Origin: Buxus sempervirens
Taxonomy: Eukaryota; Streptophyta; Magnoliopsida; Buxales; Buxaceae
Reading direction: 5' to 3'
NCBI GenBank assembly: GCA_947561395.2
Contig: OX387182.1
Location: 40,169,949 to 40,233,948, forward strand
DNA length: 64,000 nt
Shown: piece after piece, positions 20,972 through 34,309 of the stretch
Layout of the letters: each line of letters starts with the position of its first letter
Numbering within the stretch: position 1 is the stretch's first letter
Program-made: the position numbers and the translations under genes
Notes under the pieces: model-generated
Database searches by the model: none
What the model was told of the DNA's origin: nothing
What the model saw: only the letters and a program-made list of their open reading frames with translations

Positions 20972-23812
20972 TGTGCGCACCTGACTTTGGTTGCCGCACT
21001 GGGAAAAAATGGGAAATTGGAGTCGCCACCCGCCTGATGGGGTGCAGGCGGACACCTGGGTGCCTAGATTTTCTATTAGACTGGTCTGCAGCTTAGAGAT
21101 TCTAAGTAAGTTTTCGGTTACGGTCCGGGGAAGTCCGTAGACACCCCAACCCGCCCCGTCGAGTGACGGGTCCCATAGGTTTCCCTGGTTTGAGTCAACT
21201 TTGGTCTCTCACTCACCCGATTCCTATTCCAGCATGCACACTTGTTTAAGTCTGGTGGGACCGCCAAAGTGGTGTGGGTCCCTTTACTTGGTTTTATCTT
21301 CTTTAGTTAGAATGATTTGAGTCTGGTGGGGTGGGCCCCGTTGGAGGGCCCACGGATCCCTTGGTGGGCCAATTGTGGCCCACATGTTCCTTGGTGGGGC
21401 CAAGTGTGGCCCTTTGGATTTTAGTTCAATTTGATTTGATTTTATTTTGAAGTTCAAGTTGGGTTATTACATGACTTCCATGCAAAGTGGCCGAATTGCT
21501 TTGCGGGCCCCTGAGTGGGCCACACATGGTAGCCAAGTGATTTATTGGTTTTATCTTGATTAAGTTTCATAAAATGGGCCAAGCCTGGGCTTGGGGCCTT
21601 TTACCTAGGCTTGGGCTTGAAAGCCCAAGACTTCCTTGGTTAGGGTTTTAAAACCCTATCCTGGTCTGGTTCAATGGGCTTGATGGGCCCGACAGGCCCT
21701 GCTCGTGGTCTCGGCCAAACCACAACCTAATTTAAGCATGCATGCCCCACCTAGGGCTTGGGTGGGCCTCAAGTAGTCTGGCCCACTCAAATCTTTTAAT
21801 TATCTTATTTAAGCACAATTTAATGGTTCGGGCGGGGTGGGCCCCGTTGGAAGGCCCACTGGAAATCAAGTTAGACCGGTGGTCTGAGTCCCATGTGGGG
21901 TTTCCGGGTGACCCGGAAACCCTATTGGTTCATCTGGTTTAGTTTGAAAGTGTCACCCGCATGCAGCAGAAATCACAAAATACACAAAACATACGAAAAT
22001 CACATCATCTGGGTCCAAGGGGAGGGACTTGGGGCCCTTGTGGGCGGAGCCCACGGGGCGAGGTCCCTCCCTGCACCAAGGAACGAGTTGGACGCGCGGA
22101 GAACAACAGGGTTTGGGGGGTGCGGGGGGCTTTTGCCCCCCGCGGTACGGTACAAGGGTATTTTCGGATTTTTTTTAAAAAAAAAAGCAACTCGGCCTTA
22201 AAAGGGTATGCGCTGACCTTCGGGCGCTAGGCGCGAGGTCAGCGGACCGAAACAACCAAAAAAGGCATCCGCGCATGAGCTTCGTGCGAGCTCAGTACAA
22301 GCTTCGCGCGAGCTCGCGCAATGCATTTTTGCTACGTGCGAGCTTCGCGCAAGTTCGCGCGAGCTTGGCGCGTACCCCCGATTCCCTATTTTTTTCTCAA
22401 ACTCAATGATTGACTGCTTTTAACTGGTTTTTTAAGCTCTGTAACAACTTCCTGGGGATCCTTAGACTCCCAGAAGACACCTGAACCCACTTCAAAATTA
22501 ATCTAACCTAACTTCTCCTCACGACTCAAATCTCTTTGCAAACCTACAAATCCGGAAACAAACACGAACAGCACTAACAAAGAAGGGAACTGGGGGGCTT
22601 TACATCGGGTTACAACAGAGATGAGATTACCATGGGGGAACATGCTCGGCCCTCGAATCAGACAAGAAATGGCAAACAAAATGCTAGAGTAGCATGGGAA
22701 GCCTGATTTATATATTCATTAAACAAAAGAACAAGGAGAGCTCACCTTGGGTTCAGACCTTTGTAGAGTGTGCCGGAGGGTTCCTTGGAGCGCACGAGCA
22801 GCTGCCGGAGCCTCCTTCTTCTCGCACCAACAGCATGACCTCCTTCGGGTTTGTCGAGGAAGAAGAGGAAGAGAAAGAACGGGGGTCAGAGGGGCTTCAG
22901 GTGATGTCGGAGGTTTTGTTTGTGGAGGCAAGGGGGGTATACGGAGGGGGGTTTCGAACCAGGCAGAGTGGAGAAGAAGGCTCAATAAAAGGGAGCCAAC
23001 AACCCGGAGAAGCCCGCACCAGCACACCCGAATCGCTGAACCCTCGCCAGGAAAAAAAAACCAACCCAAAAAATCCCCAACCAAAAAAAATGCCGAACCC
23101 CTTGCAATGAAGGCTGCCGCGGCTTTTATAGAAAAAGAAAGGGGGGATCCGCCGAGTTTGGCGCCAAGCTCGCGCTGAGTAGCTGCCGCTCAGCGCGAGC
23201 GACAAAATGATTAACTCATTTAATGCAGCCGCGGGTTTTTTAAAAAATCTGAAAATTAAGATATAGTCCCTGGGATATTTGGATTTAATATTATTTTATT
23301 CAGATATTTTCAGATATTTTCATATTGGTCCTTGGGATCTTTTGACTGTTCGGATATTTACGGATTTGATCCCCGAGATATTTTCCTACGCAACTCGCCA
23401 CGTGTGCAGCTTTTTGCCACGTGCGCAGTTTGCCGGTTTTGCTGCTCGGGAATTTTGTCAGCTCATATTTTCTTCATCTGGGCTCCGATCTGGGCAAACT
23501 CAGTTGCGTTAAAATCGTATTGGAACCCTCTATCCAATGGCATGGGGGTAAGCACCTGGATCGGGGTTTATCTGAAAGTCAACTTTCGGCTCCCCCTCAA
23601 GTTTGACTGCCCGCAGAACCTTCATCCGAACTCTGATTCCTGCAAACTCAGTTGCGTTGGAACCATGTTGGGATTCTCTATCCAATGAGATAAAGCAAGG
23701 TGATCAATTATTACCTGATCAAAAAGTCAACTTTTTGTCCCCTTGGGGTTTGACTTTCTGCCAGGGTTTCCATTTTTAGCACTTCCAGGGGTGCAAAAAT
23801 AAGGTGCTTACA
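20972..23812 (-). mobile_element. Family-A solo LTR (reverse), TSD GTGAG
   Basis: The insertion runs TGTGCGCACC...GGTGCTTACA on the plus strand (2,841 bp) with GTGAG at 20967-20971 and 23813-23817. It has fewer of the 147-bp units than the copy at 12753 (about two, 23440-23780) and its own G+C-rich array of GCGCGAGCTC-like words at 22200-22375. GGAGTCGCCACC near 21021 is the reverse of the PBS-like GGCGACTCC word. Open frames inside (22005-22230, 22694-23205) overlap in several frames and are not credible genes. Confidence 0.9.
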
Positions 23813-24783
23813 GTGAGTTTTTCACAACTCAGTAAGTAGGGCTAGTATACCTCATATGATTATATGCATAACATCTCCTTACTTTAATATAGGTACACTC
23901 AATACTACTATATAATAAGAATAGTTACACTACATTTAACCTAAGGTTTTATTCATAAAATAATATAATAATTATATCATATTCTGTGGAGTGGAAGCAT
24001 GCTTTTCTAATAGGACTAATGTAACAAGAACAATATAGAGATATCAATATAATTTAACAAGGCTTAAACAATTGATTTAATCATTTATAAGGAGGTACGA
24101 GCACTAGAATTCGAACATACAAGAATGCATATGTTATGATACACAAATAACAAGAAAAGAAGATAGAAGGGTTGAGATTCTGATTATTATCAATTATTAC
24201 GAATCAACTATAATTAACATGACCTAATTCCCCTTATCAAATCTACATGATCTTACAGTCAAGCATGCCGCTAGAGCGATCCAACTTATGGCTAGTATCA
24301 AATGCCTTTGGATCCCACTTTAATACAGTAGGAATAAGACTCTCTTAAAATATCATGGATTCCACTTCAATACAGTTGGAAATGGGCTCTCTTAATATGC
24401 ATTGGATTCCATTTTTATATTGCCGGAATCGGGCTCTCCTAATTTTGAGGGACTCAAACCCCAAGAATTCTTATCTACAAAACAGTTGTGAATACCTTGT
24501 AAGGAGCCAATCACATTAATTGCGTAAGGAAGAGTACTAGACTCACCCTATCCTAAAACACCATAGTTTCGGTAAATATTAACCATCACCACTGGGTTTG
24601 TTCATCATCCAGCGGGTTAATACCACACTAGGTATACTCAGGCTAAAGCATGATAATCCATTTAAGGTTATTCTATTAATAAGATCATCCTTAAGATCAT
24701 AATTATGATATTAGAATCCTTTATTATATTATAAGCATGACTCACATCATGTATAATGTACATAGATCAATGGCCCACAATGG

Positions 24784-24966
24784 AATCGTATGATAAGACC
24801 AGATTGCAGACTATACAGCTTCAATCTACAATTTTGTTTGCAAGCGAAACCAGATGTTGCCATGTGTCCCAAAAGTTCTTGCAGCCTCAAGCCAACCTTG
24901 TTAACAACACGTCCTTAGCATTAATGGTGACTCGCCTTCAGTGAAAAAATTGGAGGGAAATGAAGA
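24784..24966 (+). repeat. Left terminal inverted repeat of the Mutator element
   Basis: Pairs with 31530-31714. Shared landmarks, read inward from the end, are AATCGTATGATAAGACC, CAATCTACAATTTTGTTTGC, GCCTCAAGCCAACC, TTGTTAACA/CTGTTAACA and CAGTGAAAAAATTGGA. Confidence 0.75.
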
Positions 24967-25287
24967 CATCCAATTCAATAGCATTGTAGTAAAATCTAAA
25001 GACATCCACCACAATACCTTTTTTGTTCAAAACCACAAGATGAGAGACTCAATTGTTGTCTCTTGCCAAACCTATCCTGGGAGAAGATGAACTACGATGA
25101 TTCGAAATCTCAACTGCTTGAAGCATTTGCAACATACTTTGAGCAGGGACCTAAGATGAAAGCCATCCAAATGATAATGTCAATTTTGTATGTCTTAGGA
25201 GATATATAATGAATAGGAAAGATTATAAAAAAATTTACATACATACCATTTGACTCGGCTGATAATGGTAGATATGATGGACATTGG

Positions 25288-27661
25288 CTAATGGAGGAAT
25301 AGTATTTGCTGAATTTTGACTAACTGGCTCCATGCTCCTATTATTAGCCCCATCGATAATTTGCTCCATTTTTTTCGAGTTGCTTGAGTTAAAGCATCCA
25401 CTTGTCTATGAACACTCATATCAGCTCGCTTAGATCTTTCTTTAACCTTAACTCCTTTTGAGATTTCTAGCAGCTTTTGAGACATGACAACTTTATTGTT
25501 GGCACTCAACACATCAAGATTCTCTTCCACATAACTAGAATGAAATTCATAGTATGCTTTGTTGTACAACCTCCAATCTCATTTGCATCAACATGAATTG
25601 CATCATCAAATGAAGTGTCAATGTGGCGTCCTCCATCATCAACATCAATATCATTTGGGAGTGATTCGTACATATGGTCATTACTACAAGAAGCCTCAAC
25701 ATCCTTTGGAAGTTCTTTAAAGACGGCACCATCCAAAATCTTTTCTACCCCTTCTTGCTTCTTTTTTGCCATTTCCATCATAAAAGCCATTGCCTTTTCA
25801 CATGCCGCTGCCCTGACCCAATTTGAACAAGTGTTGAACAAACATGATTGTATCGCTTTGAGACTTTAATTGCCTCATTGAGTGTACTTGATGCATGCGA
25901 GTATTTGAAGCCTTGCCATCCATTCTTAGCATCCTTTCTCCACCTATTTAGAATATATTGTTCTGGGATCTTGTGAATTTCATTGTGATAGAAAACCAAG
26001 AATATATGCCTACAAAGAATGCTTGTAAATTGAAACTTCTTACAACTGCAGTCTATATTGTGACTTTCACAATTATAAATAACAGTGCGATTCTGATGGA
26101 TGTTTACATATATATTTGCAATGTTGAAGATCTCATTACTTTCAAATTTTTTGGAGTCTCAGATCTTGTATGACAAAAGTGACATTACCTATTTTTTCGA
26201 ACATTTCATAAACCGCTGGAGTGTATACCTTATATGCATGCCTTAAAAGAGGTTGGTTTATACAAGGTTCTTTCTTCCTTAATATCATGTTGCCATCACA
26301 TACAAGTTCATTATATCGATGTTTTGCAACTACAATATCAATTTGCTCCAAGAGACGAACCATAATCTTCTGTCTGTTCAATGCATTCTTAATGGATGCA
26401 TTCATGCTTTCTGAGAGTTGAGTGCTAAGCATATTTGCACAAAAATGATTCCGACCATATGCCACTGACCATTTCTCTCTTTCTTTGTACTTGGTTTCCA
26501 ACCATTCATTTCCAGCAAGATTAAATTTTTCCAGTAAGGATTGCCATGCCTTTTCAAACTCAACATTATTTTCACATCTATATATACAGTTCTTGAAAGT
26601 TTCAGAAAAACCCTTACATGAATGAAACACTGCACTAAGATGCTTTGCAGCGTTTTGATACAGATGCCAAATGCAATTCCTATGCACCGTTTGAGGTAAA
26701 ACTAACTGAATAGCTTTCACCATTGCTTGATCTTGATTAGTTATAATCGTTGTCGGTGCTTTGCCATGCATACAATTCACAAATGTCTTAAATAACCAAG
26801 CAAATGCATCTGCGCTCTCTTCATAAAGTAGTGCAACGCCAAAAACAACTACATGTCTGTGGTGATTTAATCCAACAAACAACGCAAGAGGACGGTTTTT
26901 AGTGTTTGTTTTGAACGTAGTATCAAAACTAACAACATCACCAAAATACTGATAATCTGCAGCCATTTGCCCATCTACCCAAAATATATTTGTTATCATG
27001 TCATCTTCATCTAGTTGAATGGCATGAAAAAAATGAGCGATCCACACAGAGCTTTTTCTGAAAATAAGATGTAAGTTCACCATGATCACCCTTTTTCATT
27101 TGTACTTTCTTTCTTGTGTGTATATAATAACTATAATTGTCATGCACAAATCCAAGATTTCCAATTCCTCCAGCTTGTGTACTCATAAGATTTATAACAG
27201 CAATCGGTGTGAATCCAGCACGCTTAGCACTATTAGCTTGAGCTGCTTGTCCAGCGGTAATTATTCTTTGAGACCTCAAGCGATGACTCATGGTTGGAGG
27301 AACCATCTCACGGTTATGGCTCTCATTCAATGCTCATATTACATACTTCCCACTGTCATTTAACTGAATTCTCATGTAGGCCTTACAGCCACACCTCATT
27401 TGTGCCTTCGGTCTGATGCGCACATCAAATACCTCACAATGCTTCCCTTCCATTGAGCAACATAATATTTGATCAAATATGACTGTCCTACTTGGGTCCT
27501 TACGCACTTGATTTCTGTGAATGTTAAATCCAGCCATTCTAGCATACACATTGTAAAAATCATAAGCTGCGTCCAAAGTGTCAAACTCGTTTCCAATTTT
27601 TGGGACATACTTTGACTCAACATTTGGCACAAAACTACCACACCAACACCCGCTTGACTTG
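25288..27661 (-). pseudogene. FAR1/FHY3-like MULE transposase pseudogene
   Basis: Minus-strand order: FAR1 DNA-binding domain (PKIGNEFDTLDAAYDFYNVYA, 27630-27340), linker VPPTMSHRLRSQR, MULE transposase domain (FFHAIQLDEDDMITNIFW, DYQYFGDVVSFDTTFKTN, VHRNCIWHLYQNA; 27030-26150), SWIM finger (CSCKKFQFTSILCRH, near 26040-25995) and the tail PEQYILNRWRKDAK. Defects are TGA at 27334-27336 (CGA origin fits) and frameshifts at an A7 run (27027-27033), near 26145, near 25815 and near 25555. The C-terminal region may extend to about 24970. It is the transposase of the inverted-repeat element around it rather than a host light-signalling gene. Confidence 0.85.
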
Positions 27662-27926
27662 TGTCTTTTTTATTATATATATCTTCTCTAATCCTCCTCA
27701 AAGTACCCCTACTCCCCTAGGTGCTCTCTCTGAAAAGAACGTAAACTTATCAAACATTTTTCCAGATAAAAAATGAACAAAAATAGAAATTCAAATGAGA
27801 AAGTGAATTCTAAGTGTTTCATTCTTTACTTCACATAAAATGGTAGGTTATATTTAAGCCTTGTGGGTTTAAACTTTAAGGCATCTCATGTGCAAACAAG
27901 TTATCAATGATATTCGAGGAAGAAAA

Positions 27927-30612
27927 TGTAGCACCTCGGAACCAGGTCCACCCTTATCGGGTTTATAGTGGCTCCCGAGCGCTAGTTTATGGCCCAAATT
28001 GTGTTGAAAACTAACTTAAGAACTAACCAGACACAAAAATAACATCCTACAATTTTTCAGAAAAACGGCTATATAACGCCTGTACATACGAGAATGGGCT
28101 AAGCCCCCAATCACAAATAATCACCTGATAAACACAGACATGTATATAAACCATATATATCCATTCACAAACTAAACCAACGAATATACAGATCTACCAA
28201 TATTGTTTACTAAGTTTCACACCCTCGCTCTCTCTCATTTACAACATATATACAATACCCAAAAATAAAATCTACAACTATCAAAAGGATTGCTTTCTAT
28301 GGGTCTAGCCGGGGTAGAAATAATCCTCTGGCCTATATTCGGGATAACTTTCAGCTTCTATCCCACTACGCGTCTCACTTACCGGATCTGAAAACAAACC
28401 GGTAAAAACAAAAACTCGCGTGGTGGATGCAGATTCACGATCCCTAACTGAGGTAAACAGCAATCCCAGTCCACAGATACCCATGTTTGTGGTGGATGCA
28501 GATTCATGATCCCCCGCTAGGGTAAACACTAGTTTACGATCCCCAGCCGAGGTGAACCGCAATCCCAATCCACAGAACATCCAACCATAGGCCCTCGGCC
28601 CTTTTTTAGACTAAGAGGAAGCCTGAGCTTCAATTTAAAATTACATAAATCAAATCATGTCACCAAACCAAAATAAGACTCATGAACTTTACTAAGACAA
28701 ATATTGCACATAAACGAATGCTTAAAATAAAACACAACCGTTTTACCATAATTATTTTACAATTACCGTTCACTCTGCAGAACTAGTTTAAACTAGTTAC
28801 TTTAATGCTAAACCTGATCTAGTAGATAAGGAATTAGGATATGTGCCATAAATCATTGGAAAGCTCTATGAGTTTATTTCCCAACACAACAAACGGTTTG
28901 TAATTCGGAGTTTCCTATAGGAAGTTAAGGCCGGTTTACTACAGGTGGTTTCAATCTGCCGCAAAACTTACTGGACGGAAATCATCAACTTTTTAGGATT
29001 TTCTTGCAATACCTCAAGTTCCAATCGGTCCTAAACCAATTCCATTCAACTACAAATACCCTAAACTAAATTTTAGAATGCTAATATGAATTTTTACACG
29101 AAGATTCCTAGCCCTCGCAAACCACTGAAATCTACACAGATTGGAAACTAGATAACAGAATGGATTCTGCTTTTAACTTCAAATTGTGAATTGATTGTCT
29201 TCATGCAACCTCTTATCAAACTAACAATTTCACAAAGTTTTACAACTAATTGCTCTTTCCATATAACCATCAGACAGGAGCCATATTTTAGTGCAAGTTA
29301 TACTCTCTGATACCATTTCCTACCTTTTTCTGCTAATAAAACCACTCCTCAGAATGAACCTAAATCTATCTACACTTGCCAAATCAGAACCTAACATCAG
29401 AGCCGAAATTAAAACTTTTAGGCCAAATTAAAATCAAAACCTAAATTACATCTTACATGCCAAATCAGAATCTAAACATATTGAAAATCATTAATATCTA
29501 TTTGAAATACTTAGCACTCCAATCAGGACCACTCACTACATATTCTTAATCAATTTACCATGACATGATCATTAAAAGATCCTAAACGAATGACTCCTAA
29601 CAGGCATGATTCATTACCAACTAGATCTAACAAAGTTGGTTACAAGATTCTTTGACAACTTAGCTTCTTAAAACAATATACTAACCAAACTGCAATTTAC
29701 AGCAACAGAAACAGAAACAATAGTAATCAACAGTAACCCAATAGAACTCAACAGTAACCCAATAGAAACCAACAGTAACCCAACAGAACCCAACAGAAAC
29801 CAACAGTAATCCAATAGAAACAACAGAAACCCAACAGTAACCAATAGTAACTTAACAGGAATCGATCAAAAGTTCTATGGAAACCCCAACAGTTATGATT
29901 GAGCAAACAGAAATCAGAATACTAACCAATAGGAATTGTTCAACAGGAATTTAGCAAAACAGTAATCAATCAACATAACTCATGCTCAACCTTTATCATA
30001 CTCAAACCACAGAAATCGATCGACAAACTGAAATAAAGAAGAAAACAAAAACAATGATTGATCAACCAGAGAAAAACATGCTACTTACCTGCGATAACGA
30101 AATCCACACGCCCAAACCCTCATTTTCTCTTCTTCCCCTCTTCTTCTTCTCTTCTTCTTTTCTTCTCCTTTCCTCTTCTTCTTCTTCCCCACGTTTTCTT
30201 CTTCTCTCTTCTCTTCCTCTCTTTTCTCTCTTCTTTCTTCTTTCTCCTCTGCAGCTAAACCCCCAATGAACACCCCCTTGCTTCCTTTCTTCTTCTTCTT
30301 CCTCTCCTCCTTCTCCTCCATGATTCCTTCCTTGTTTCGTTTTTTTTTCTTCTTCTAACCCTAACTAACGCCCAAATGAGATAAAAGCTTACGGGGGGTT
30401 TTTTCTTTTCTTTTCTCATTTCATTAAACCTTGAACCTTCATTAGACCTTGAACCATTGAACCGGTTCAATTAACTGAACCAAACCCCATTTACCCACTA
30501 ACCTAGCCAACCCACTCACCAACTGGGTTAATTGCATTTTTTTTTCTCTATATATTCTTATTTAATAATTTTAATCTTAATTAAAGTTTTCTCCAAATTC
30601 CAGGGTTTTACA
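27927..30612 (-). mobile_element. Family-B solo LTR (reverse), TSD GAAAA
   Basis: Plus-strand limits are TGTAGCACCTCGG and AGGGTTTTACA (2,686 bp), flanked by GAAAA at 27922-27926 and 30613-30617. Read in reverse it has a GAAGAAG-rich leader (30345-30120), a donor CGCAG|GTAAGTAG near 30090, tandem words around GTGGTGGATGCAGATTCA (28420-28580) and the terminal exon at 28387-28305. The lysine/arginine-rich open frames at 30085-30470 are by-products of the purine-rich leader. Confidence 0.9.
28305..28387 (-). CDS. Conserved LTR-borne terminal exon (EDYFYP type)
   Basis: After TTTTCAG (reverse strand) the phase-2 frame reads PVSETRSGIEAESYPEY then RPEDYFYPG and stops at TAG (28305-28307). It aligns with 37212-37294 (PEYFPEDYYYPG) although many codon third positions differ. 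Upstream exon unknown. Confidence 0.5.
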
Positions 30613-31118
30613 GAAAAAGGGCAAGTATTGCAAGTAAACCATCACAATAAAAAGGTTTTAATGAACAAATCACATATCAGACAGAAACCCATCAAGCGAA
30701 TATCCTACAACAGGGGTATCTTGAATTGTCGTAACATCCTAAAACACACAAAGTTCTCGTTAAAGAGCCTATCCAATTACAAGTTGACCAATTTTCAACA
30801 AATCTCGAAGGACATAATCAGAGAAAAGTAAAGTTCCACCATTAGAACTCACTAGCTTAGAAAAATTTATCAACAACTAATCTCAAAAGTGGGTTCTTCC
30901 TTATCCTTTCAAAAGTCACACATACATGCAGTTCCAGGAAAGATTGATCACTTTAAATGACAAAAAATTATGGTAACAAAATTTTTGATTCGTGTATCCA
31001 TATTTCACATTAGCATATTTTAGTGAACATAGATGCGAATGCTTTCTGGGGTATTGTTTATGCACGGACATCAAATTAATAAACAATAAAAATAGAGAGG
31101 AGCGGGGCAGAGGGACAG

Positions 31119-31218
<100 letters not shown>

Positions 31219-31529
31219 ACAAACCCTTGACGACACTAGAATGGTAATGCTTCTGGGAAAAAATTGACCGGATTTGCCTCTTCGTAGTTCAGAATATATT
31301 CTCTTACTTTTCATTTTCATCGCCAGATTTATGTTCAACTTCCTCAAGTAGAGAGAGAGAGTGGCTGTGGGCGTCCTTGTGGTAAAGAGAGACCGTGGCT
31401 GTGGGAAGCTCCAAGAAAATCAATGGTGGCTATGGGTGTTCTCACGGTAGAGAGAGAATGGCTATAGGGAGAGAGAATGGGAGGGTGTTTAATCAATTTG
31501 GTGGTAGAGGAAAGGATGGAGGGAAAGAG

Positions 31530-31714
31530 CCATTTTCATTTCCTTCCAATTTTTTCACTGAAGGTCAGTCACTATTAACGCTAATGGCGTGCTGTTAACA
31601 GGGTTGGCTTGAGGCTTCAAAAACGTTTGGGACATGTGGTAGCATTTGGTTCACTTGCAAACAAAATTGTAGATTGAGGCTGTATAGTCCGCAATCCGGT
31701 CTTATCATACGATT
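31530..31714 (-). repeat. Right terminal inverted repeat of the Mutator element
   Basis: Reverse complement of 24784-24966; see that entry for landmarks. It is followed by pyrimidine-rich sequence (31717-31800) that probably belongs to the interrupted reverse B LTR. Confidence 0.75.
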
Positions 31715-32311
31715 TCTCTCCCCCCAAACATCAACCCTTTTCTCCTTTCTTTTAACCTCTCCCTCTCTCTATCTCATACAATCTCTCTTTCTCTCTCATA
31801 AAAGACAAACAACAAACCCTACATCTAAAATACAACTAAAAACCTGTAATTATTAGTTTTCCATCAAACATAAAATTCTCAGGCATTAAATTGAGTAAGT
31901 TTGAAGATATTAAACAAGGGTTCTTCTCATATGTAGAAAATCATGGCAATACATGTCATTCTTCTCATTCCAAATCAAACATACATACATTAAGAGCATC
32001 AGATTAAGAGATGAAGTGCATTGAAAGCATAAAGAATGTATTAACCCACTTACCTCACTTTCACAAGAAATTCTTGTAGATCTGGTGATCTTCCCAGAGC
32101 TTTTTGATCCTCTTCTTCTCCCTCATGCAAATAGAGCGATTATGGGATTAGGGTTTTTCTAATCCTAATTTGTGTCCAATGGGGGTTTATATACCACTAG
32201 GGTTTTTGGCAGCATCAACATGAACTGTTGATCTCCTTAAGATCTTAGATTAAAAAAATAAGATTTGATACATGTTCACTTACAGGGTTTCTGACACTGT
32301 TACCTATCACA

Positions 32312-32540
32312 ATGTAATGAAATCAAACAACAGCAAAAAAACGAAACTGAAAACAGAGTAAACAAGAGACGTGATTTACGTGGTTTGACAAGGATGCCTA
32401 CATCCACAGATGATAGGGTTCCTTTCCTTGATCTGTGAAAAATAGGGTTACAACACACACAACCCTCTCTTGGTCGAAAACAATATAATCTCTCAACATG
32501 ACGACCAACCCCAACTTGACCTACAAAAGCAGGGGCTAAG
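32312..32540. other. Unassigned segment, LTR-like wording
   Basis: Begins TGTTACCTATCACAATG and contains TTTACGTGGTTTGACAAGG and GGATGCCTACATCCAC, wording often seen in Copia LTRs. No second end or coding sequence was found, so it is left unassigned. Confidence 0.3.
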
Positions 32541-34088
32541 TGTACAATATGGCCAGAAAAATCAGTGAAGAGATTTGAAAGATTTGTTCAAATCTAGAGG
32601 AATTCAGGTAAGATCATACTTAGATTTGGTTAATTTTTTGAAGACGTTAGTATATTTAAGAGGTAAGTCAGATCAAATGAAATTCTCTTTAATTTATGCA
32701 AATTCAGATTGGTTGATTGGAGGATGTGGCTATAAATAGTGGAGAATTGGAGTGGATTTCATTCAGATCATAAGAAGACTCAGGTAAGGATAGTTTTAGT
32801 TACTGAATTAAGATAAGTTACAGAGAATTCTCAAGGTATTGGTCGGATCTATGTAGATCTAGAAGTAATTTATAGAGAATCTGAATTTTTCTGTTCATAG
32901 TAGGTGTAAATTGATTGTGGAAAGGAGATTTGGAAATTTAAAGATATCAAGAGGTTGATTTGAGCTTCATAGAGGTAAGTAGTACCTTTGTAAACAAATT
33001 TATATTGAAAATTTTGGATTAAATGTGCAAGCACCTCATTTTTGCACCCCCCTCTGAAAGCCAAAATGAAAACCCTAAAAGGCAGGTCAAACCCTAAGAA
33101 GCAAAAATTGACTTTTTAATCAAGCTTGAATTGACTACCATACCCTGTTGTAAGATCTTGGATTTTTAAGAAATTTTAATTAAGAGTGAATATTTAAATT
33201 AAGGGTAAATAGAGGATTAAAGGATTTAATTAGATTAATTAAATCAAAATTTAAAAGAAACAAGTGGTTTGGTTTGTTTCGAGTTAGTTGATTTGGGTTT
33301 GGTTCGATTGGATCGGTTCATTTCAAGTAGAACCAGTTTAATTGATTTGGGTTCGGTTTAGTTGGTTTAGGTGTAATTGATTTAATTGAATGGTTTATGT
33401 GTAATTGATTTAATTGAAATATTTTACTTGAAGAAAGAATTATTTTACTTGGGTTTGGTTTCGTTTATTTTAAGAATTATTTTAAGAAGACTGGTTTATT
33501 GGTTTAAGAGGACCGGTTTATTTGTTTAAGAGGATTATAAATAACTTGATATAAGAACCAAGGGTTCTTATTGTTCCACAGTCGGTGAAGAAAAAGAAAA
33601 GGAGGGGACAGAACGAGAGAGAAGGAGAAGAAGGGGAGATTCTGTAAACATCCCAAAATTGCACGATTTTTGATAAATCTTGAAGGAGAGAAATATTTTA
33701 TTGGAATTTTCAATTCTTAGCATGGGGTTTGAAATCCTTAACCCATTTGAATCCAAAACCACAAACGAAAGGGCCCAAATTCAATCTTTTGTGCAAAGTC
33801 AAACTTTTTTCGGTTGAATTTTGTTGACTTTTGACCCAAAAAAATGAAATATTTTTAAGGCAAGATTTCAAGAGAATTTTTCCCAGTAATCAGGTTTTTA
33901 GCCATTTTATTGCATAAATGAATTTTTTGAGATTTTAAATCTTGACGAATACCTTGGTATTAACATGTTGAATCTTTTTACCGAACCTGAAAAACCGGAA
34001 TTTAGCCTGGAACTGGAAAGTTGACTTTTTATTAACTTGGAATTTGGGTCTGGAACTATTTTTAATGGATTCAAATGGGGGGTGTTTG

Positions 34089-34170
34089 CTTATTTACATG
34101 TAATATCTTAAGTAAATGGAGATTAAAAATTACGAGGACATTTACTTAAATGATATTACATGTAAATAAG
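34089..34170. repeat. 82-bp foldback inside the Tat-type LTR
   Basis: CTTATTTACATGTAATATC...TTAAGTAAATG pairs with CATTTACTTAA...GATATTACATGTAAATAAG across a ~20-nt loop, broken only by a 3-nt bulge. It is absent from the two other Tat-type LTRs read here, so it is either a tiny MITE-like insertion or a local inverted duplication. Confidence 0.75.
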
Positions 34171-34232
34171 TATTGCCTGTACAGGTAAAGGTCAAGGGTC
34201 AAAAAAGGTGAAAATTTGAACAAACCTGTACT

Positions 34233-34309
34233 GTTCGCATTTGATCTACGGTCAAGGCATGTCTGCATTTGGTATGCGGACAAGGCATGTCCGCAATCCA
34301 AATGCGGAC
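34233..34309 (+). repeat. Three tandem hairpins, 28-bp period
   Basis: Units start at 34233, 34261 and 34289. Arms are GTTCGCA/TACGGTC (decayed), GTCTGCA/TGCGGAC (one G-T pair) and GTCCGCA/TGCGGAC (perfect), separated by the constant spacer AAGGCAT. This corresponds in type to the 39-bp hairpin cassettes of the other two Tat-type LTRs, with unrelated arm sequence. Confidence 0.8.

Noticed and set aside
22005-23205. Several frames of 89-143 codons on both strands
   Set aside because: They lie inside the family-A solo LTR, overlap each other, and follow its G+C-rich arrays.
20580-25000. Simple TSD CTACC for the reverse B LTR at 20585
   Set aside because: No second CTACC after a matching terminus was found; nearest candidate beyond the Mutator element (32311) has a different flank.
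25288-27661. Host FAR1/FHY3 light-signalling gene
   Set aside because: Four frameshifts, a stop and flanking inverted ends mark it as a transposase remnant.
30058-30470. Lys/Arg/Glu-rich and Ser/Phe/Leu-rich frames
   Set aside because: Both strands of the purine-rich leader of the reverse B LTR.
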